Part shown: piece by piece, positions 1-11,065 of the stretch | How the letters are laid out: each line of letters begins with the position of its first letter | Position numbering within the stretch: the first letter of the stretch is position 1 | Assembly: GCA_902590245.1 (NCBI GenBank) | Contig: CACIWG010000004.1 | Location: forward strand, 1 to 64,000 | Length of the DNA stretch: 64,000 bases | Reading direction: 5' to 3' | Source: an uncultured SAR116 cluster alpha proteobacterium | GTDB taxonomy: Bacteria > Pseudomonadota > Alphaproteobacteria > Puniceispirillales > Marisalimonadaceae | Made by a program: the position numbers and the translations under genes | Notes under the pieces: model-generated | What the model was told of the DNA's origin: nothing | The model's input: only the letters and a program-made list of their open reading frames with translations | Databases searched by the model: none

Positions 1-560
1 TTACTTTGTGAATTATATAATTTAGGCACTTTATTTAGTGCTTCATTTATTTTTAGAGAACTATTTGAAATTTGTGAATTTATAGGGAAATAATTTAATT
101 TAAAATTTTCTTCTAAGGGAACACAAATTTGATTACAGATTTGTGCGTTAAATTTTAAATTTCCAAAAATTATTTTTTCAGGATTTTTGACATGAATTTT
201 TAATGGAAAAATTATTTCTTTATCATAACCAAATGTATCTATATTAAAAAATTTAAAACTTTTAGGTTCTGGAAATAACAGATTAACATTTGATACATTA
301 CTGATTTTATCAAATATAATTTTGGGAGGCAAACCTGCTTCACCTGGGTTTTTCCAATAAATTTTCCAATTATTATCTAATTTAACTTTAACACCAGCAA
401 GTAAATAATTTTTTTTCTCGTTAAAATTACCAAACAGAAGGTCAGCTTTATAATTGAGTTTATTTTCATTTAATAAATTTGCTTGTGATGAAGATGAGAA
501 AATTAAAATTAAAATAACCCATAGTTTTATTAAATTTAATAATTTTATGAAAATGTTCAT
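1..560 (-). CDS. DsbD N-terminal domain protein (3' end outside window)
   Basis: About 186 residues are readable from an ATG at 560 to the left edge with no stop, so the C-terminal part is missing. A hydrophobic N-terminal stretch ending near SSSSQA looks like a Sec signal peptide. The motif WKIYWKNPGEAGLPP, followed by a FNAQICNQICVP segment with two cysteines, is typical of the DsbD N-terminal periplasmic domain found in alphaproteobacterial DsbD/ScsB-like proteins. Such proteins pass electrons from cytoplasmic thioredoxin across the membrane to periplasmic thiol partners. Whether the membrane domain follows here cannot be seen. It is divergent from yqgE, with 49 bases between the two start codons. 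Family assignment is fairly sure; full-length function is inferred. Confidence 0.75.
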   Translation of the reverse strand, partial: MNIFIKLLNLIKLWVILILIFSSSSQANLLNENKLNYKADLLFGNFNEKKNYLLAGVKVKLDNNWKIYWKNPGEAGLPPKIIFDKISNVSNVNLLFPEPKSFKFFNIDTFGYDKEIIFPLKIHVKNPEKIIFGNLKFNAQICNQICVPLEENFKLNYFPINSQISNSSLKINEALNKVPKLYNSQS

Positions 561-609
561 TTTTATATATTTTTATTTTTTCATTTCATGTTATGTTTAG
601 AATATATAT

Positions 610-1170
610 ATGAATGATACTTATTTTGGTCAACTTTTAATCTCTATGCCTAATTTAATTGACCCATTTTTTCAAAAAACAGTAATCTTAATTTGTGAGT
701 TTTCAGAAAAAGCTATTATGGGGCTTATAATTAATAAGCCAGTGCAAAACATTAAAGTTAGTAATATTTTAAAAAATATAAAACTTGATGTAAATGATAA
801 ATTAGTTAATCAAGATGTATTTATAGGTGGGCCTGTTCATACCGGTCAAGGATTTATATTGCATTCCAGTGAATGCAAATATGAAGGTAGTGAAACAATA
901 AATAAAAACCTAAGATTAACAACCTCTTTAAAAATTTTAGAAGACATATCAAAGAATAAACCTCCTAAATTTTATAAAGTTTTTCTTGGATGTTCAGTTT
1001 GGGGATATAAACAATTTAACAATGAAATGTTAGAAAATTCATGGCATTTGATGAATACTTCAAATGAAATTATTTTTCAAAATAATGAGATCAACAAAAT
1101 ATGGGAAATTTGTGTAGAAAAATCTGGTATCGTCAAGGAAAAGTTAAACCCTTATCATGGAAATGCTTAA
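610..1170 (+). CDS. YqgE/AlgH family protein (UPF0301)
   Basis: This 186-residue protein has the usual family length and the hallmark N-terminus: GQLLISMPNLIDPFFQKTV, then a GLIINKP segment, a GGPV motif near residue 75 and a conserved FLGCSVWG-type segment near residue 126. The YqgE/AlgH family (DUF179) is widespread in Gram-negative bacteria. AlgH was linked genetically to alginate regulation in Pseudomonas, but no biochemical role is established. It has no signal peptide or membrane segment, so it is probably cytoplasmic. It ends 8 bases before the convergent M16 peptidase gene. Family call is confident; function is unknown. Confidence 0.9.
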   Translation: MNDTYFGQLLISMPNLIDPFFQKTVILICEFSEKAIMGLIINKPVQNIKVSNILKNIKLDVNDKLVNQDVFIGGPVHTGQGFILHSSECKYEGSETINKNLRLTTSLKILEDISKNKPPKFYKVFLGCSVWGYKQFNNEMLENSWHLMNTSNEIIFQNNEINKIWEICVEKSGIVKEKLNPYHGNA

Positions 1171-1178
1171 TTTAAAAA

Positions 1179-2420
1179 TTATAAATTTAAATTTAAGAAA
1201 TCTTTTTGATCTGGTCCAATTATAGATAACACAGTTTTAGGATTATGGAACAATCTATCATATAAATCCAAAAGATTTGAAATTTTCAATTCGCTAATTT
1301 TATTTAGAATATAATCTTCTGAAAACATTTTAGAATGAGTGAAAAGACTTCTAACATTTCTTTCTAAACGACTAAATGTAAAATCTTGTGCTCTTATAAA
1401 ACCTGAGCTTAATTGAGCTTTTGCTCTATCCAAATCATTAATAGTAATGTTTTTACTCAAATTTTTTATTTCAATTAAAGAAGTATCTAATAAATTTTCA
1501 AGATCATTTGGATTACATGCAGAGTAAAAACCAAAAATACCAGAAGACAAAAATTGACTTTGAAAGGAAAAAATACTGTAACATAAACCTTTTTTTTCTC
1601 TGATTTCTTGAAATAATTTTGAAGACATTCCACCACCTAAAATTATTGATAATGCAGTAAGGTCTAGTCTTTGTTTATCTAGATTGCTCAACCCTTCCAC
1701 TCCAAAAACTATATGTGCTTGCTGTAAATCTTTTTTTTCAGAATGAAATCCAGAACTCCATTTATATTTAGGTTTAGTACTTTTATTACCTGGTTTTAAA
1801 AATTCAAAATTCTTTTTAATTTGATTAATAATTTTCTTTTCATCAAACTTTCCACTAATACCAATTATCAAATTTGACGGATTATAATTTTGATTACAAA
1901 ATTCTTTTAAATCATCTTTATCAAAACCACCAACCGAAACTTTTGTTCCTAATATTGGTTTTCCAATTGATTGATTTTGATAAGCTAGAGAGTAAAACTT
2001 ATCAAAGACCTTGTCATCTGGCATATCATTAGACTGACCAATTTCTGAAATTATAACTCCTCTTTCTCTTTCAATTTCTTCTTTAGGAAAAGTAGAGTTT
2101 AAGAAAATATCAGATAAAATTTCAATGCCTAACTCATGATTACTAGGAAGTAACTTTACATAATAAGCAGTATTCTCTTTACTTGTATATGCATTAATGT
2201 CACCACCAACATCTTCTATTTCCTTAGAAATATCAAAAGCGTTTCTATTTTTAGTTCCTTTAAATGCCATATGTTCAAGCATATGTGCAATACCTAATTG
2301 TTTATTATTTTCATTTACACTTCCAACATTTAGCCACAAACCAATAGATAATGTGTTAGAATTAAAATGGTCTAAAAGGATAGTAAGTCCATTACTTAAG
2401 GTAATTGTTTTTGCTGTCAT
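1179..2420 (-). CDS. M16 family zinc metallopeptidase
   Basis: 413 residues. The inverted zinc motif HMLEH lies at residues 46-50, with the downstream acidic helix region beginning near EIEDVGGDINAYTSKE, as in pitrilysin and mitochondrial processing peptidase beta-like enzymes. The C-terminal half carries the second, inactive-type M16 domain with a LGGGMSSKLFQEIREKKGL segment close to the processing-peptidase consensus. Alphaproteobacterial members of this size are thought to degrade or process peptides, possibly targeting-signal-like ones; the substrate here is unknown. It starts 2 bases after the thrC stop, at the end of the cytochrome oxidase-SURF1-thrC gene string, a conserved alphaproteobacterial arrangement. 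Confidence 0.9.
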   Translation of the reverse strand: MTAKTITLSNGLTILLDHFNSNTLSIGLWLNVGSVNENNKQLGIAHMLEHMAFKGTKNRNAFDISKEIEDVGGDINAYTSKENTAYYVKLLPSNHELGIEILSDIFLNSTFPKEEIERERGVIISEIGQSNDMPDDKVFDKFYSLAYQNQSIGKPILGTKVSVGGFDKDDLKEFCNQNYNPSNLIIGISGKFDEKKIINQIKKNFEFLKPGNKSTKPKYKWSSGFHSEKKDLQQAHIVFGVEGLSNLDKQRLDLTALSIILGGGMSSKLFQEIREKKGLCYSIFSFQSQFLSSGIFGFYSACNPNDLENLLDTSLIEIKNLSKNITINDLDRAKAQLSSGFIRAQDFTFSRLERNVRSLFTHSKMFSEDYILNKISELKISNLLDLYDRLFHNPKTVLSIIGPDQKDFLNLNL

Positions 2421-2422
2421 AT

Positions 2423-3835
2423 TTATCTCATATTGTTCTTTATGTAAGATTTAATTTCATGAATCTGATTATTTAAAATTTTAAAGTTTTCTTCTTTTTC
2501 TAAAATTAGTTCTAAAGCATGAGGATTTTTTGGAGAAAAATTTAAACTTTTTTCTGTCACTCTTGGAAATTTTGCGGGATGGGCACAAGCTAGAGAAATT
2601 AGTGGAATTTTATCATCTACTTTTCCTTCAGAAATTGCGGTTTTCGCGGCTCTTACACCTACAGCTGAGTGAGGATCTAACAAGTATTGAGATTTGTTAT
2701 AAGTATTTTTAATTTCATCTATTATTGCAACATCAGAAACCTTAAAGCTTGCAAAGTCATCATTAAATTTTTCCAACATTGGCTTATCAATATTAAATTT
2801 TTTATTTTTTTCAAATTGTTCCATATAAAAATTAAGAGCATCGCTATCCCTTCCCAGCATTTCAAATAAAAGTCTTTCAAAATTACTTGAAACCTGAATA
2901 TCCATACTAGGACTATAAGACTCTTCTACACTCTTTCTTTCCATAGTTCCTGAATCAAAAAATCTAGTTAAAATGTCATTTTGGTTAGAAGCACAAATAA
3001 GAGTATTAATTGGTAATCCCATTTTTTTAGCAACCCATCCAGCAAAGATGTTTCCAAAATTCCCAGTTGGAACTGAAAAATTAACTTTTTTGTTTGGTAC
3101 ACCTAACTTAAATGCTCCATAAAAATAATACACAACTTGAGGTATTAATCGTACCCAATTAATAGAATTAATCGCTGACAACTTTACTTCATCTTTAAAA
3201 TTCAAATCGCTGAATAAACTTTTTACAATTGATTGACAACCATCAAAGTCAGTTTCAATAGCTAAAGATTGACAACCTTTTTTAAAAATTGTTGTCATTT
3301 GTTTTTGTTGAATTGAAGAAATTTTGTTATTTGGAAATAAAATAAATAAATTAACATTTGTATTATTTTTAAAAGCTTCTAGTGCGGCAGATCCTGTATC
3401 ACCACTAGTTGCGCCTACAATTAAAATCTTTTTTTTCTTCTCTTTCAGAACATTATCAAATACGTGAGCTAAAAATTGCATTGCATAATCTTTAAATGCA
3501 AAAGTGGGTCCATAAAAAAGTTCCATGACATATAAATTAGTATCTAACTTTTTAATTGGTACAATCTCTTCATGATTAAAATTACTATACACTTGTTTAC
3601 ACATTTCATACAATTTAGATCTAATTTCTTTACTAACAAAGGGCGAAATTATTTTCTCGGCAAGAGAAATATAATCTAAATTTTTCATCTCATTTAATTC
3701 TAAATTAGAAAATCTTGGCCAAGTATTAGGTAAATACAACCCGCCATCTCTTGCCAATCCAGACAAAAGAACGTCTTCAAAATTTAAATTAGATTCTTGA
3801 CCTCTTGTGCTTAAATATTTAATTTCGGTCATCAT
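2423..3835 (-). CDS. thrC: Threonine synthase
   Basis: A PLP enzyme converting O-phospho-L-homoserine to L-threonine. At 470 residues it has the length of the long (yeast/proteobacterial) class. It begins with the characteristic YLSTRGQ, has the PLP-lysine region GPTFAFKDYAMQFL, the phosphate loop GATSGDTGSAAL, and VPTGNFGNIFAGWVAKKMG near the middle. Two ATG codons are adjacent at the start; the first gives an ATGA overlap with the SURF1 stop, the second a TGATG overlap, and either couples translation to SURF1. The M16 peptidase follows 2 bases after the stop. Assignment is secure. Confidence 0.96.
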   Translation of the reverse strand: MMTEIKYLSTRGQESNLNFEDVLLSGLARDGGLYLPNTWPRFSNLELNEMKNLDYISLAEKIISPFVSKEIRSKLYEMCKQVYSNFNHEEIVPIKKLDTNLYVMELFYGPTFAFKDYAMQFLAHVFDNVLKEKKKKILIVGATSGDTGSAALEAFKNNTNVNLFILFPNNKISSIQQKQMTTIFKKGCQSLAIETDFDGCQSIVKSLFSDLNFKDEVKLSAINSINWVRLIPQVVYYFYGAFKLGVPNKKVNFSVPTGNFGNIFAGWVAKKMGLPINTLICASNQNDILTRFFDSGTMERKSVEESYSPSMDIQVSSNFERLLFEMLGRDSDALNFYMEQFEKNKKFNIDKPMLEKFNDDFASFKVSDVAIIDEIKNTYNKSQYLLDPHSAVGVRAAKTAISEGKVDDKIPLISLACAHPAKFPRVTEKSLNFSPKNPHALELILEKEENFKILNNQIHEIKSYIKNNMR

Positions 3836-4569
3836 CTTCTTTTCTTAAATGTTAATCTTTTTTCTTTAATATGAAATATAAAATAAATTATAACTAGAGT
3901 TAAAGCTAAACTATACCAAGTAATAGCATAAGACAAATGTTGATTCCTAAAATTTGGTTTTCCAAGGGCAGCAATTGGTAATTTTCGATTGTTTTTATTT
4001 CTAATTGCATCTATAAAAAAGTTTTCTTCAAAACTATATTTCTCTAATTCACGAGCTTTTTTTATTTCATTTGGTTTTATTGTGAACCAAAAATCATCTT
4101 CTATATCATTTTTAGGAACAAAATATCCTTTTAATTGTGGCTTTCTTATTATTCCATCAACGGTAACTTCTTCTTCAATTATAGTAAATGGCCTTGATTT
4201 TTGTAGTTTAAGTTTTTCACTAATCCAACCTCTATTTATTAGTACAACCTTATTTTCATTTGTTAAAATTGGTGTAACTAAATGAAATCCGGCATTTCCT
4301 TCATATGTTTTTCCTATAATTAAAGTTTCTTTATTGTTTAAAAACTTTCCTTTAATTAAGACTCTTCTAAATTCCTGTGTGCTATTATATTTAAATGATT
4401 TTTCATATAAGATCTTATTATTTTCAAATTTTTCTGTATAATTTGAAATTATATTATTTTTCCAAATTAGTCTTTTAACTTGCCAAGTACCAAGTGAAAT
4501 TAAAACTAAAAAAGAAACTATGCTAAATAATGTTGGCCACAATAATGGACGAAATTGAATTGATTTCAT
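3832..4569 (-). CDS. SURF1 family cytochrome oxidase assembly protein
   Basis: SURF1 (Shy1) proteins help insert heme a into subunit I of aa3-type cytochrome c oxidase. The protein has a transmembrane segment at each end: residues about 10-30 (ending LGTWQVKRLIWKN, where the GxWQxxRLxWK pattern is the family hallmark) and a C-terminal segment after HLSYAITWYSLALTL. Between them is the periplasmic domain with VLINRGW and VDGIIRKP motifs. A longer frame exists upstream to 4653 but overlaps ctaE and adds residues not typical of the family, so the ATG at 4569 (245 residues) was chosen. It lies between ctaE and thrC on the same strand. Confidence 0.92.
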   Translation of the reverse strand: MKSIQFRPLLWPTLFSIVSFLVLISLGTWQVKRLIWKNNIISNYTEKFENNKILYEKSFKYNSTQEFRRVLIKGKFLNNKETLIIGKTYEGNAGFHLVTPILTNENKVVLINRGWISEKLKLQKSRPFTIIEEEVTVDGIIRKPQLKGYFVPKNDIEDDFWFTIKPNEIKKARELEKYSFEENFFIDAIRNKNNRKLPIAALGKPNFRNQHLSYAITWYSLALTLVIIYFIFHIKEKRLTFKKRR

Positions 4570-4583
4570 TTGACTAAAAGACT

Positions 4584-5369
4584 TTAGCCACCCCACCAGT
4601 AAACACAGACAAATAAAAATAACCAGACAACATCTACAAAATGCCAATACCACGCTGCTGCTTCAAAACCAAAATGATGTTCTGATGTGAAATGACCTCT
4701 AATTCCTCTAAACAAACATACAGCTAAAAATATTGTTCCAACAAGAACATGAAACCCATGAAAACCTGTAGCCATATAAAAAGTTGATGCATATATACCG
4801 TCTGTGAAGCCAAAAGCTGCATGAGTATACTCATACGCTTGCAATGCAGTAAAAGCTACACCTAATAAAACTGTAAGAACTAGACCTGTTATAAAGTCTT
4901 TTCTATTGCCGTGTTGTAAAGCATGGTGAGACCAAGTTACTGTACATCCAGACAAAAGAAGTATCATTGTGTTTATTAGTGGAAGATCAAAAGGATCAAA
5001 CGTTGTAATATCTGCAGGTGGCCAAACACCTGTATCAGGATAAAGACTTGAATCAAAGAAAGCCCAGAAAAAAGCCACAAAAAACATCACCTCAGATGAT
5101 ATAAATAACATCATTCCATAACGCATACCTATTTGAACTATAGGTGTATGATGACCTTGGTATTCAGCTTCTCTAACTACGTCTCTCCACCAGAAAAACA
5201 TTGTAGCTAATACCATTAAAACACCACCCCCTAATATGTAAACTGAATAAGCATATTCATGCATAAACATTGTTAATCCTAAGACTAGAGTAAATCCAGC
5301 TGCAGAACCAACTGCAGGCCAGGGACTTGGTTCCACTAAATGATATTGATGTTTTTGGTCTCCGCTCAT
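4584..5369 (-). CDS. ctaE: Cytochrome c oxidase subunit III
   Basis: 261 residues, seven predicted membrane segments, and the typical N-terminus KHQYHLVEPSPWP. Conserved family stretches include FFWAFFDSSLYP, GCTVTWSHHAL, GFHGFHVLVGTIFL and the C-terminal WYWHFVDVVWLFLF. Subunit III binds lipids next to subunit I and supports sustained proton pumping of the aa3 oxidase in the inner membrane. A strong ribosome-binding site, AAGGAG, stands 6 bases before the ATG. The gene follows ctaG after a 70-base gap and precedes SURF1, the conserved alphaproteobacterial order. Confidence 0.97.
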   Translation of the reverse strand: MSGDQKHQYHLVEPSPWPAVGSAAGFTLVLGLTMFMHEYAYSVYILGGGVLMVLATMFFWWRDVVREAEYQGHHTPIVQIGMRYGMMLFISSEVMFFVAFFWAFFDSSLYPDTGVWPPADITTFDPFDLPLINTMILLLSGCTVTWSHHALQHGNRKDFITGLVLTVLLGVAFTALQAYEYTHAAFGFTDGIYASTFYMATGFHGFHVLVGTIFLAVCLFRGIRGHFTSEHHFGFEAAAWYWHFVDVVWLFLFVCVYWWGG

Positions 5370-5439
5370 AAATACTCCTTAAAATATTTATAAATTAAAA
5401 TTTTATATAAATCAAAGTAATTTGGCTTGAAAGTCCTAA

Positions 5440-5976
5440 TTATTCAACCTTAAAAAAAGTATATGACAAAGTTATTTCATTTAAGGATTTCAGATTATCA
5501 TCATTGTCAATTTCAGGATCAATATAAAAACTCACAGGCATTTTAACTTCTTCATTAGGCATTAATTTCTGATTTATAAAACAAAAACATTCAATTTTCA
5601 TAAAAACTGATCCTGCTTTAGGAGGCGACACGTTAAATGATGCTGTGCCTGTAGATGGTTCCTTCGATAAGTTTTTTGCAGTATAATAAATAATTTTTTC
5701 AACACCCGGTTTTAACTTAATTTCATCACTAGGTGCAACAAATTTCCAATTCAGGTCTGGAGAAATATTTGCATCAAATCTTACTTTATACAAACTAGCA
5801 TCAACTTTTGGACCTGGCGCTAAAGAAGCTTTTTGTGTTGTACCTGCATACCCAGTAACTCTACAAAATAAATTATATAAAGGAACAGATGCAAATGATA
5901 GACCTAGCATTCCAAAAGCAAAAAGGAAAACGTAGAACACAAAATAAATATTTTTAAACTTAGTTGTTTTTTCCAT
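5440..5976 (-). CDS. ctaG: Cytochrome c oxidase assembly protein CtaG (Cox11 family)
   Basis: Cox11-type copper chaperone that delivers copper to the CuB site of subunit I. It is 178 residues long, with one N-terminal membrane anchor (about residues 10-32) followed by VPLYNLFCRVTGYAGTTQ, a signature region. The copper-binding CFCF motif appears in KIECFCFINQ, followed by MPVSFYIDPE, also characteristic. The C-terminal immunoglobulin-like domain faces the periplasm. Its ATG at 5976 comes immediately after the stop of the CoxF-like small gene, so the two are probably translationally coupled. Assignment is secure. Confidence 0.95.
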   Translation of the reverse strand: MEKTTKFKNIYFVFYVFLFAFGMLGLSFASVPLYNLFCRVTGYAGTTQKASLAPGPKVDASLYKVRFDANISPDLNWKFVAPSDEIKLKPGVEKIIYYTAKNLSKEPSTGTASFNVSPPKAGSVFMKIECFCFINQKLMPNEEVKMPVSFYIDPEIDNDDNLKSLNEITLSYTFFKVE

Positions 5977-6117
5977 TTAGGTAATATTCATTCTAAGTAT
6001 TGTTATAAAAAAAAACAAAATAACAAAAAAAATAATTAAAAATAAAATAGCAGTATTTTTTGATTTTCTGTCTTTATAAAATTTTTCAATAAAATTAGGT
6101 GTTTTCAAATCGTTCAT
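5977..6117 (-). CDS. CoxF-like small membrane protein in cytochrome oxidase operon
   Basis: A 46-codon frame fills the whole gap between ctaB and ctaG. Its ATG overlaps the ctaB stop by one base (TAATG) and its TAA directly abuts the ctaG ATG. The protein has a basic hydrophilic head (FIEKFYKDRKSKN), one hydrophobic helix of about 20 residues and a short ITILRMNIT tail. In many Alphaproteobacteria a tiny CoxF protein with the same layout sits in exactly this place; it is thought to take part in oxidase assembly but is poorly characterised. Position, tight coupling and topology support it being real; the family match rests on memory of that layout rather than a search. Confidence 0.75.
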   Translation of the reverse strand: MNDLKTPNFIEKFYKDRKSKNTAILFLIIFFVILFFFITILRMNIT

Positions 6118-7037
6118 TAAATGAGCCTTACAAGAATTTTATCTATAAGTATTAACGAAAAGATTAAAAACAAGTATATTATTGAAAAGTTAAAAACTTT
6201 TCTTTCATTATAATTTTTAATTTTCAATAAATTATATGCTTCAAATATAAATTTGAACCCAAGAGATAAACTAAAGGCAAGATAAAAAATTGAATTAAAA
6301 TCAAAAAAATAAGGCAATGTCGAAAATATAACAAGTATTAAAGTATATAAAAAAATATGCCACTTAGTGGATTTATCACCTTTAATATTTGGTAACATTG
6401 GAATGTTAACTAATTTGTATTCTAACTTAGTTTTTAGAGCTAATGCCCAAAAATGTGGTGGTGTCCATAAAAATATGATCCCAAATAAAATTAATGCCTC
6501 TACACCAAAAGAACCCGTTGAACACACATATCCAATTACAGGTGGAGAAGCACCAGATGCACCACCAATGACAATATTTTGATAAGAATATCTCTTTAAA
6601 AATATAGTGTAAAAAACCGCATAAAAAATTATTGTAAAAAAAAGTAAAAATCCAGCTAACCAATTTATACACAAACCTAAGATTATAATTGACAAAATAC
6701 TTCCAATCAAGCCAAATGCTAATGCATCTGATGGTTCAATTTTTCCTTTTGGAATAGGACGATTTTTGGTTCTTTCCATCATTGAGTCAACTTCTCTGTC
6801 ATACCATTGATTAAGGACTCCGGATGACCCTGCACCCAGAGCAATAGCTAAAATACCTATCATTGATAAATAAGGATTTAAGATCGTTTCTGTTGAAAAA
6901 ACTCCACAGAAATAACCTATCAATGCAGTAAAAATTACTAAAGACATAACTCTAGGTTTCATCAATTGGAAGAAATCACTTATTGAAGAAATTTTATTGT
7001 CTAAAATTTCTCCATCTTTTTGTAAGATAGTTGTCAA
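6117..7037 (-). CDS. ctaB: Protoheme IX farnesyltransferase (heme O synthase)
   Basis: A UbiA-superfamily membrane prenyltransferase that adds a farnesyl chain to heme b to make heme o, the precursor of the heme a used by the adjacent oxidase. It is 306 residues with about nine membrane segments. The first aspartate-rich motif is NQWYDREVDSMMERTKNRPIP, the second conserved stretch is YTIFLKRYSYQNIVIGGASG, and FLWTPPHFWALAL is typical of CtaB. It lies between ctaD and the CoxF-like gene. The ctaA heme A synthase is not in the window. Assignment is secure. Confidence 0.96.
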   Translation of the reverse strand: MTTILQKDGEILDNKISSISDFFQLMKPRVMSLVIFTALIGYFCGVFSTETILNPYLSMIGILAIALGAGSSGVLNQWYDREVDSMMERTKNRPIPKGKIEPSDALAFGLIGSILSIIILGLCINWLAGFLLFFTIIFYAVFYTIFLKRYSYQNIVIGGASGASPPVIGYVCSTGSFGVEALILFGIIFLWTPPHFWALALKTKLEYKLVNIPMLPNIKGDKSTKWHIFLYTLILVIFSTLPYFFDFNSIFYLAFSLSLGFKFIFEAYNLLKIKNYNERKVFNFSIIYLFLIFSLILIDKILVRLI

Positions 7038-7057
7038 TTCAATACCGCTAAATTTAA

Positions 7058-9498
<2,441 letters not shown>

Positions 9499-9619
9499 AT
9501 TTGAATTCTTTTTATTTATATCTATTATTTAAACTTTTTAAATAAAATTTCTAGTAAAAATGTTTTTTTTTTTCAATTAATAATTAAATTATATTACAAT
9601 TAGGAAGAATTAAGGAATT

Positions 9620-11065
9620 ATGTCTGAACAAGATACAATAAAATCAACAGATAAATTATTTTTTGAACATAATGACATCTCTAAAACTAAGACTTTCGAC
9701 TGTGTTAATAGCACATTAAATAATTGTAATGGTGGTGAACTTTATTTTGAAAACACAGATTTTGAAACACTCTATTTTACCGATTCAAGAATACAAAATA
9801 TATCACAAAGTTCATCTCAAGGTTTTGGTTTTAGATCTATTAAAGAAGATACTATAGCTTTCTCATGTTCAGATAATATTTCTTATGAAAATATAATTAA
9901 TGCTTCAAAAACAGTTAATTCAATTATTAACTCAAAAAATAAGGATGATACAGTTTATAAAAAAAATCAGAACATTAAACCATTATATATTTCTAAAAAT
10001 CCACTGACAAACTTGAAATTTTCAAAAAAAATTATGCTTTTAGAAAAGATAAATAATTTTGCAAGAAAATTAGATAATAGAGTTGTTCAAGTGTCAATTT
10101 CACTAACAGGAAGTTATTCACATATTCAAATATTAAAAAAAGATTATGAAAACCATGCTGATTTAAGACCTTTAGTAAGATTGAATGTTCAAATTGTTGT
10201 TGAATCAAATGATAAAAAATCTTCTGGGTCTTCTGGCTACGGTGGAAGATCTTTATATAATGAATGGATTGACGAAAAAAACTGGAAAAGAAAAGTTAAA
10301 GAGGCGTTAAGGTTAGCTGTTTTAAATTTGGATGCAAAACCTGCTCCAGCAGGTGAGTTACCTGTTGTTCTAGGTCATGGTTGGCCAGGAGTTATGTTAC
10401 ATGAAGCAGTTGGGCATGGATTAGAAGGTGATTTCAATAGAAAAGGTACATCACTGTATTCAAATAAAATTGGAGAAAGAGTTGCTTCTAAAGGTGTAAA
10501 TGTATTTGATGATGGAACTATTATCAATAGAAGAGGTTCATTAACAATTGATGATGAAGGAGTACCTTCACAAAAAAACTTACTAATTGAAGATGGAATA
10601 CTTGTAAAATATATGCAAGACACTCAAAATGCTTATTTAATGAATGTTGAACCCACCGGTAATGGAAGAAGACAATCTTTTGCTCATTGCCCTATGCCAA
10701 GGATGACAAATACTTACCTAGATAATGGTTCTTTCTCTTCAAAAGAAATTATAGAAAGTGTAGATAAGGGTATCTATGCTGTGAATTTTGGTGGAGGTCA
10801 AGTTGATATTACTAGTGGTGACTTTGTTTTTTCTTCATCAGAAGCTTATATGATTGAAAATGGTAAAGTTAAGTATCCAATAAAAGGAGCTACTTTGATT
10901 GGTAATGGGGCAAATGCAATGCACAAGATTAAAATGATCGGAAACGATCTTAAACTTGATGAAGGTATTGGCACTTGTGGAAAAGATGGTCAAGGTGTAC
11001 CTGTGGGTGTTGGACAACCTACATTATTGATGGACGGCATTACTATTGGTGGAACAAATATTTAG
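9620..11065 (+). CDS. tldD: Metalloprotease TldD
   Basis: 481 residues, the normal TldD length. The zinc motif HEAVGH is at residues 261-266, inside WPGVMLHEAVGHGLEGD, and the C-terminus has GTCGKDGQGVPVGVGQPTLL, both diagnostic for TldD rather than TldE. TldD and TldE form a heterodimer that clips unfolded peptides; in known cases it matures microcin B17 and degrades the CcdA antitoxin. The partner (pmbA/tldE) is in this window at 21296. The gene ends 4 bases inside the convergent gshA-type gene. Secure assignment; physiological substrate unknown here. Confidence 0.95.
   Translation: MSEQDTIKSTDKLFFEHNDISKTKTFDCVNSTLNNCNGGELYFENTDFETLYFTDSRIQNISQSSSQGFGFRSIKEDTIAFSCSDNISYENIINASKTVNSIINSKNKDDTVYKKNQNIKPLYISKNPLTNLKFSKKIMLLEKINNFARKLDNRVVQVSISLTGSYSHIQILKKDYENHADLRPLVRLNVQIVVESNDKKSSGSSGYGGRSLYNEWIDEKNWKRKVKEALRLAVLNLDAKPAPAGELPVVLGHGWPGVMLHEAVGHGLEGDFNRKGTSLYSNKIGERVASKGVNVFDDGTIINRRGSLTIDDEGVPSQKNLLIEDGILVKYMQDTQNAYLMNVEPTGNGRRQSFAHCPMPRMTNTYLDNGSFSSKEIIESVDKGIYAVNFGGGQVDITSGDFVFSSSEAYMIENGKVKYPIKGATLIGNGANAMHKIKMIGNDLKLDEGIGTCGKDGQGVPVGVGQPTLLMDGITIGGTNI

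Noticed and set aside
3989-4285. 98-codon open frame on the plus strand
   Set aside because: Mirror of the SURF1 gene; no family match, and the opposite frame is clearly coding.
4570-4653. Upstream extension of the SURF1 frame
   Set aside because: It overlaps ctaE in another frame and adds cysteine-rich residues absent from the family.
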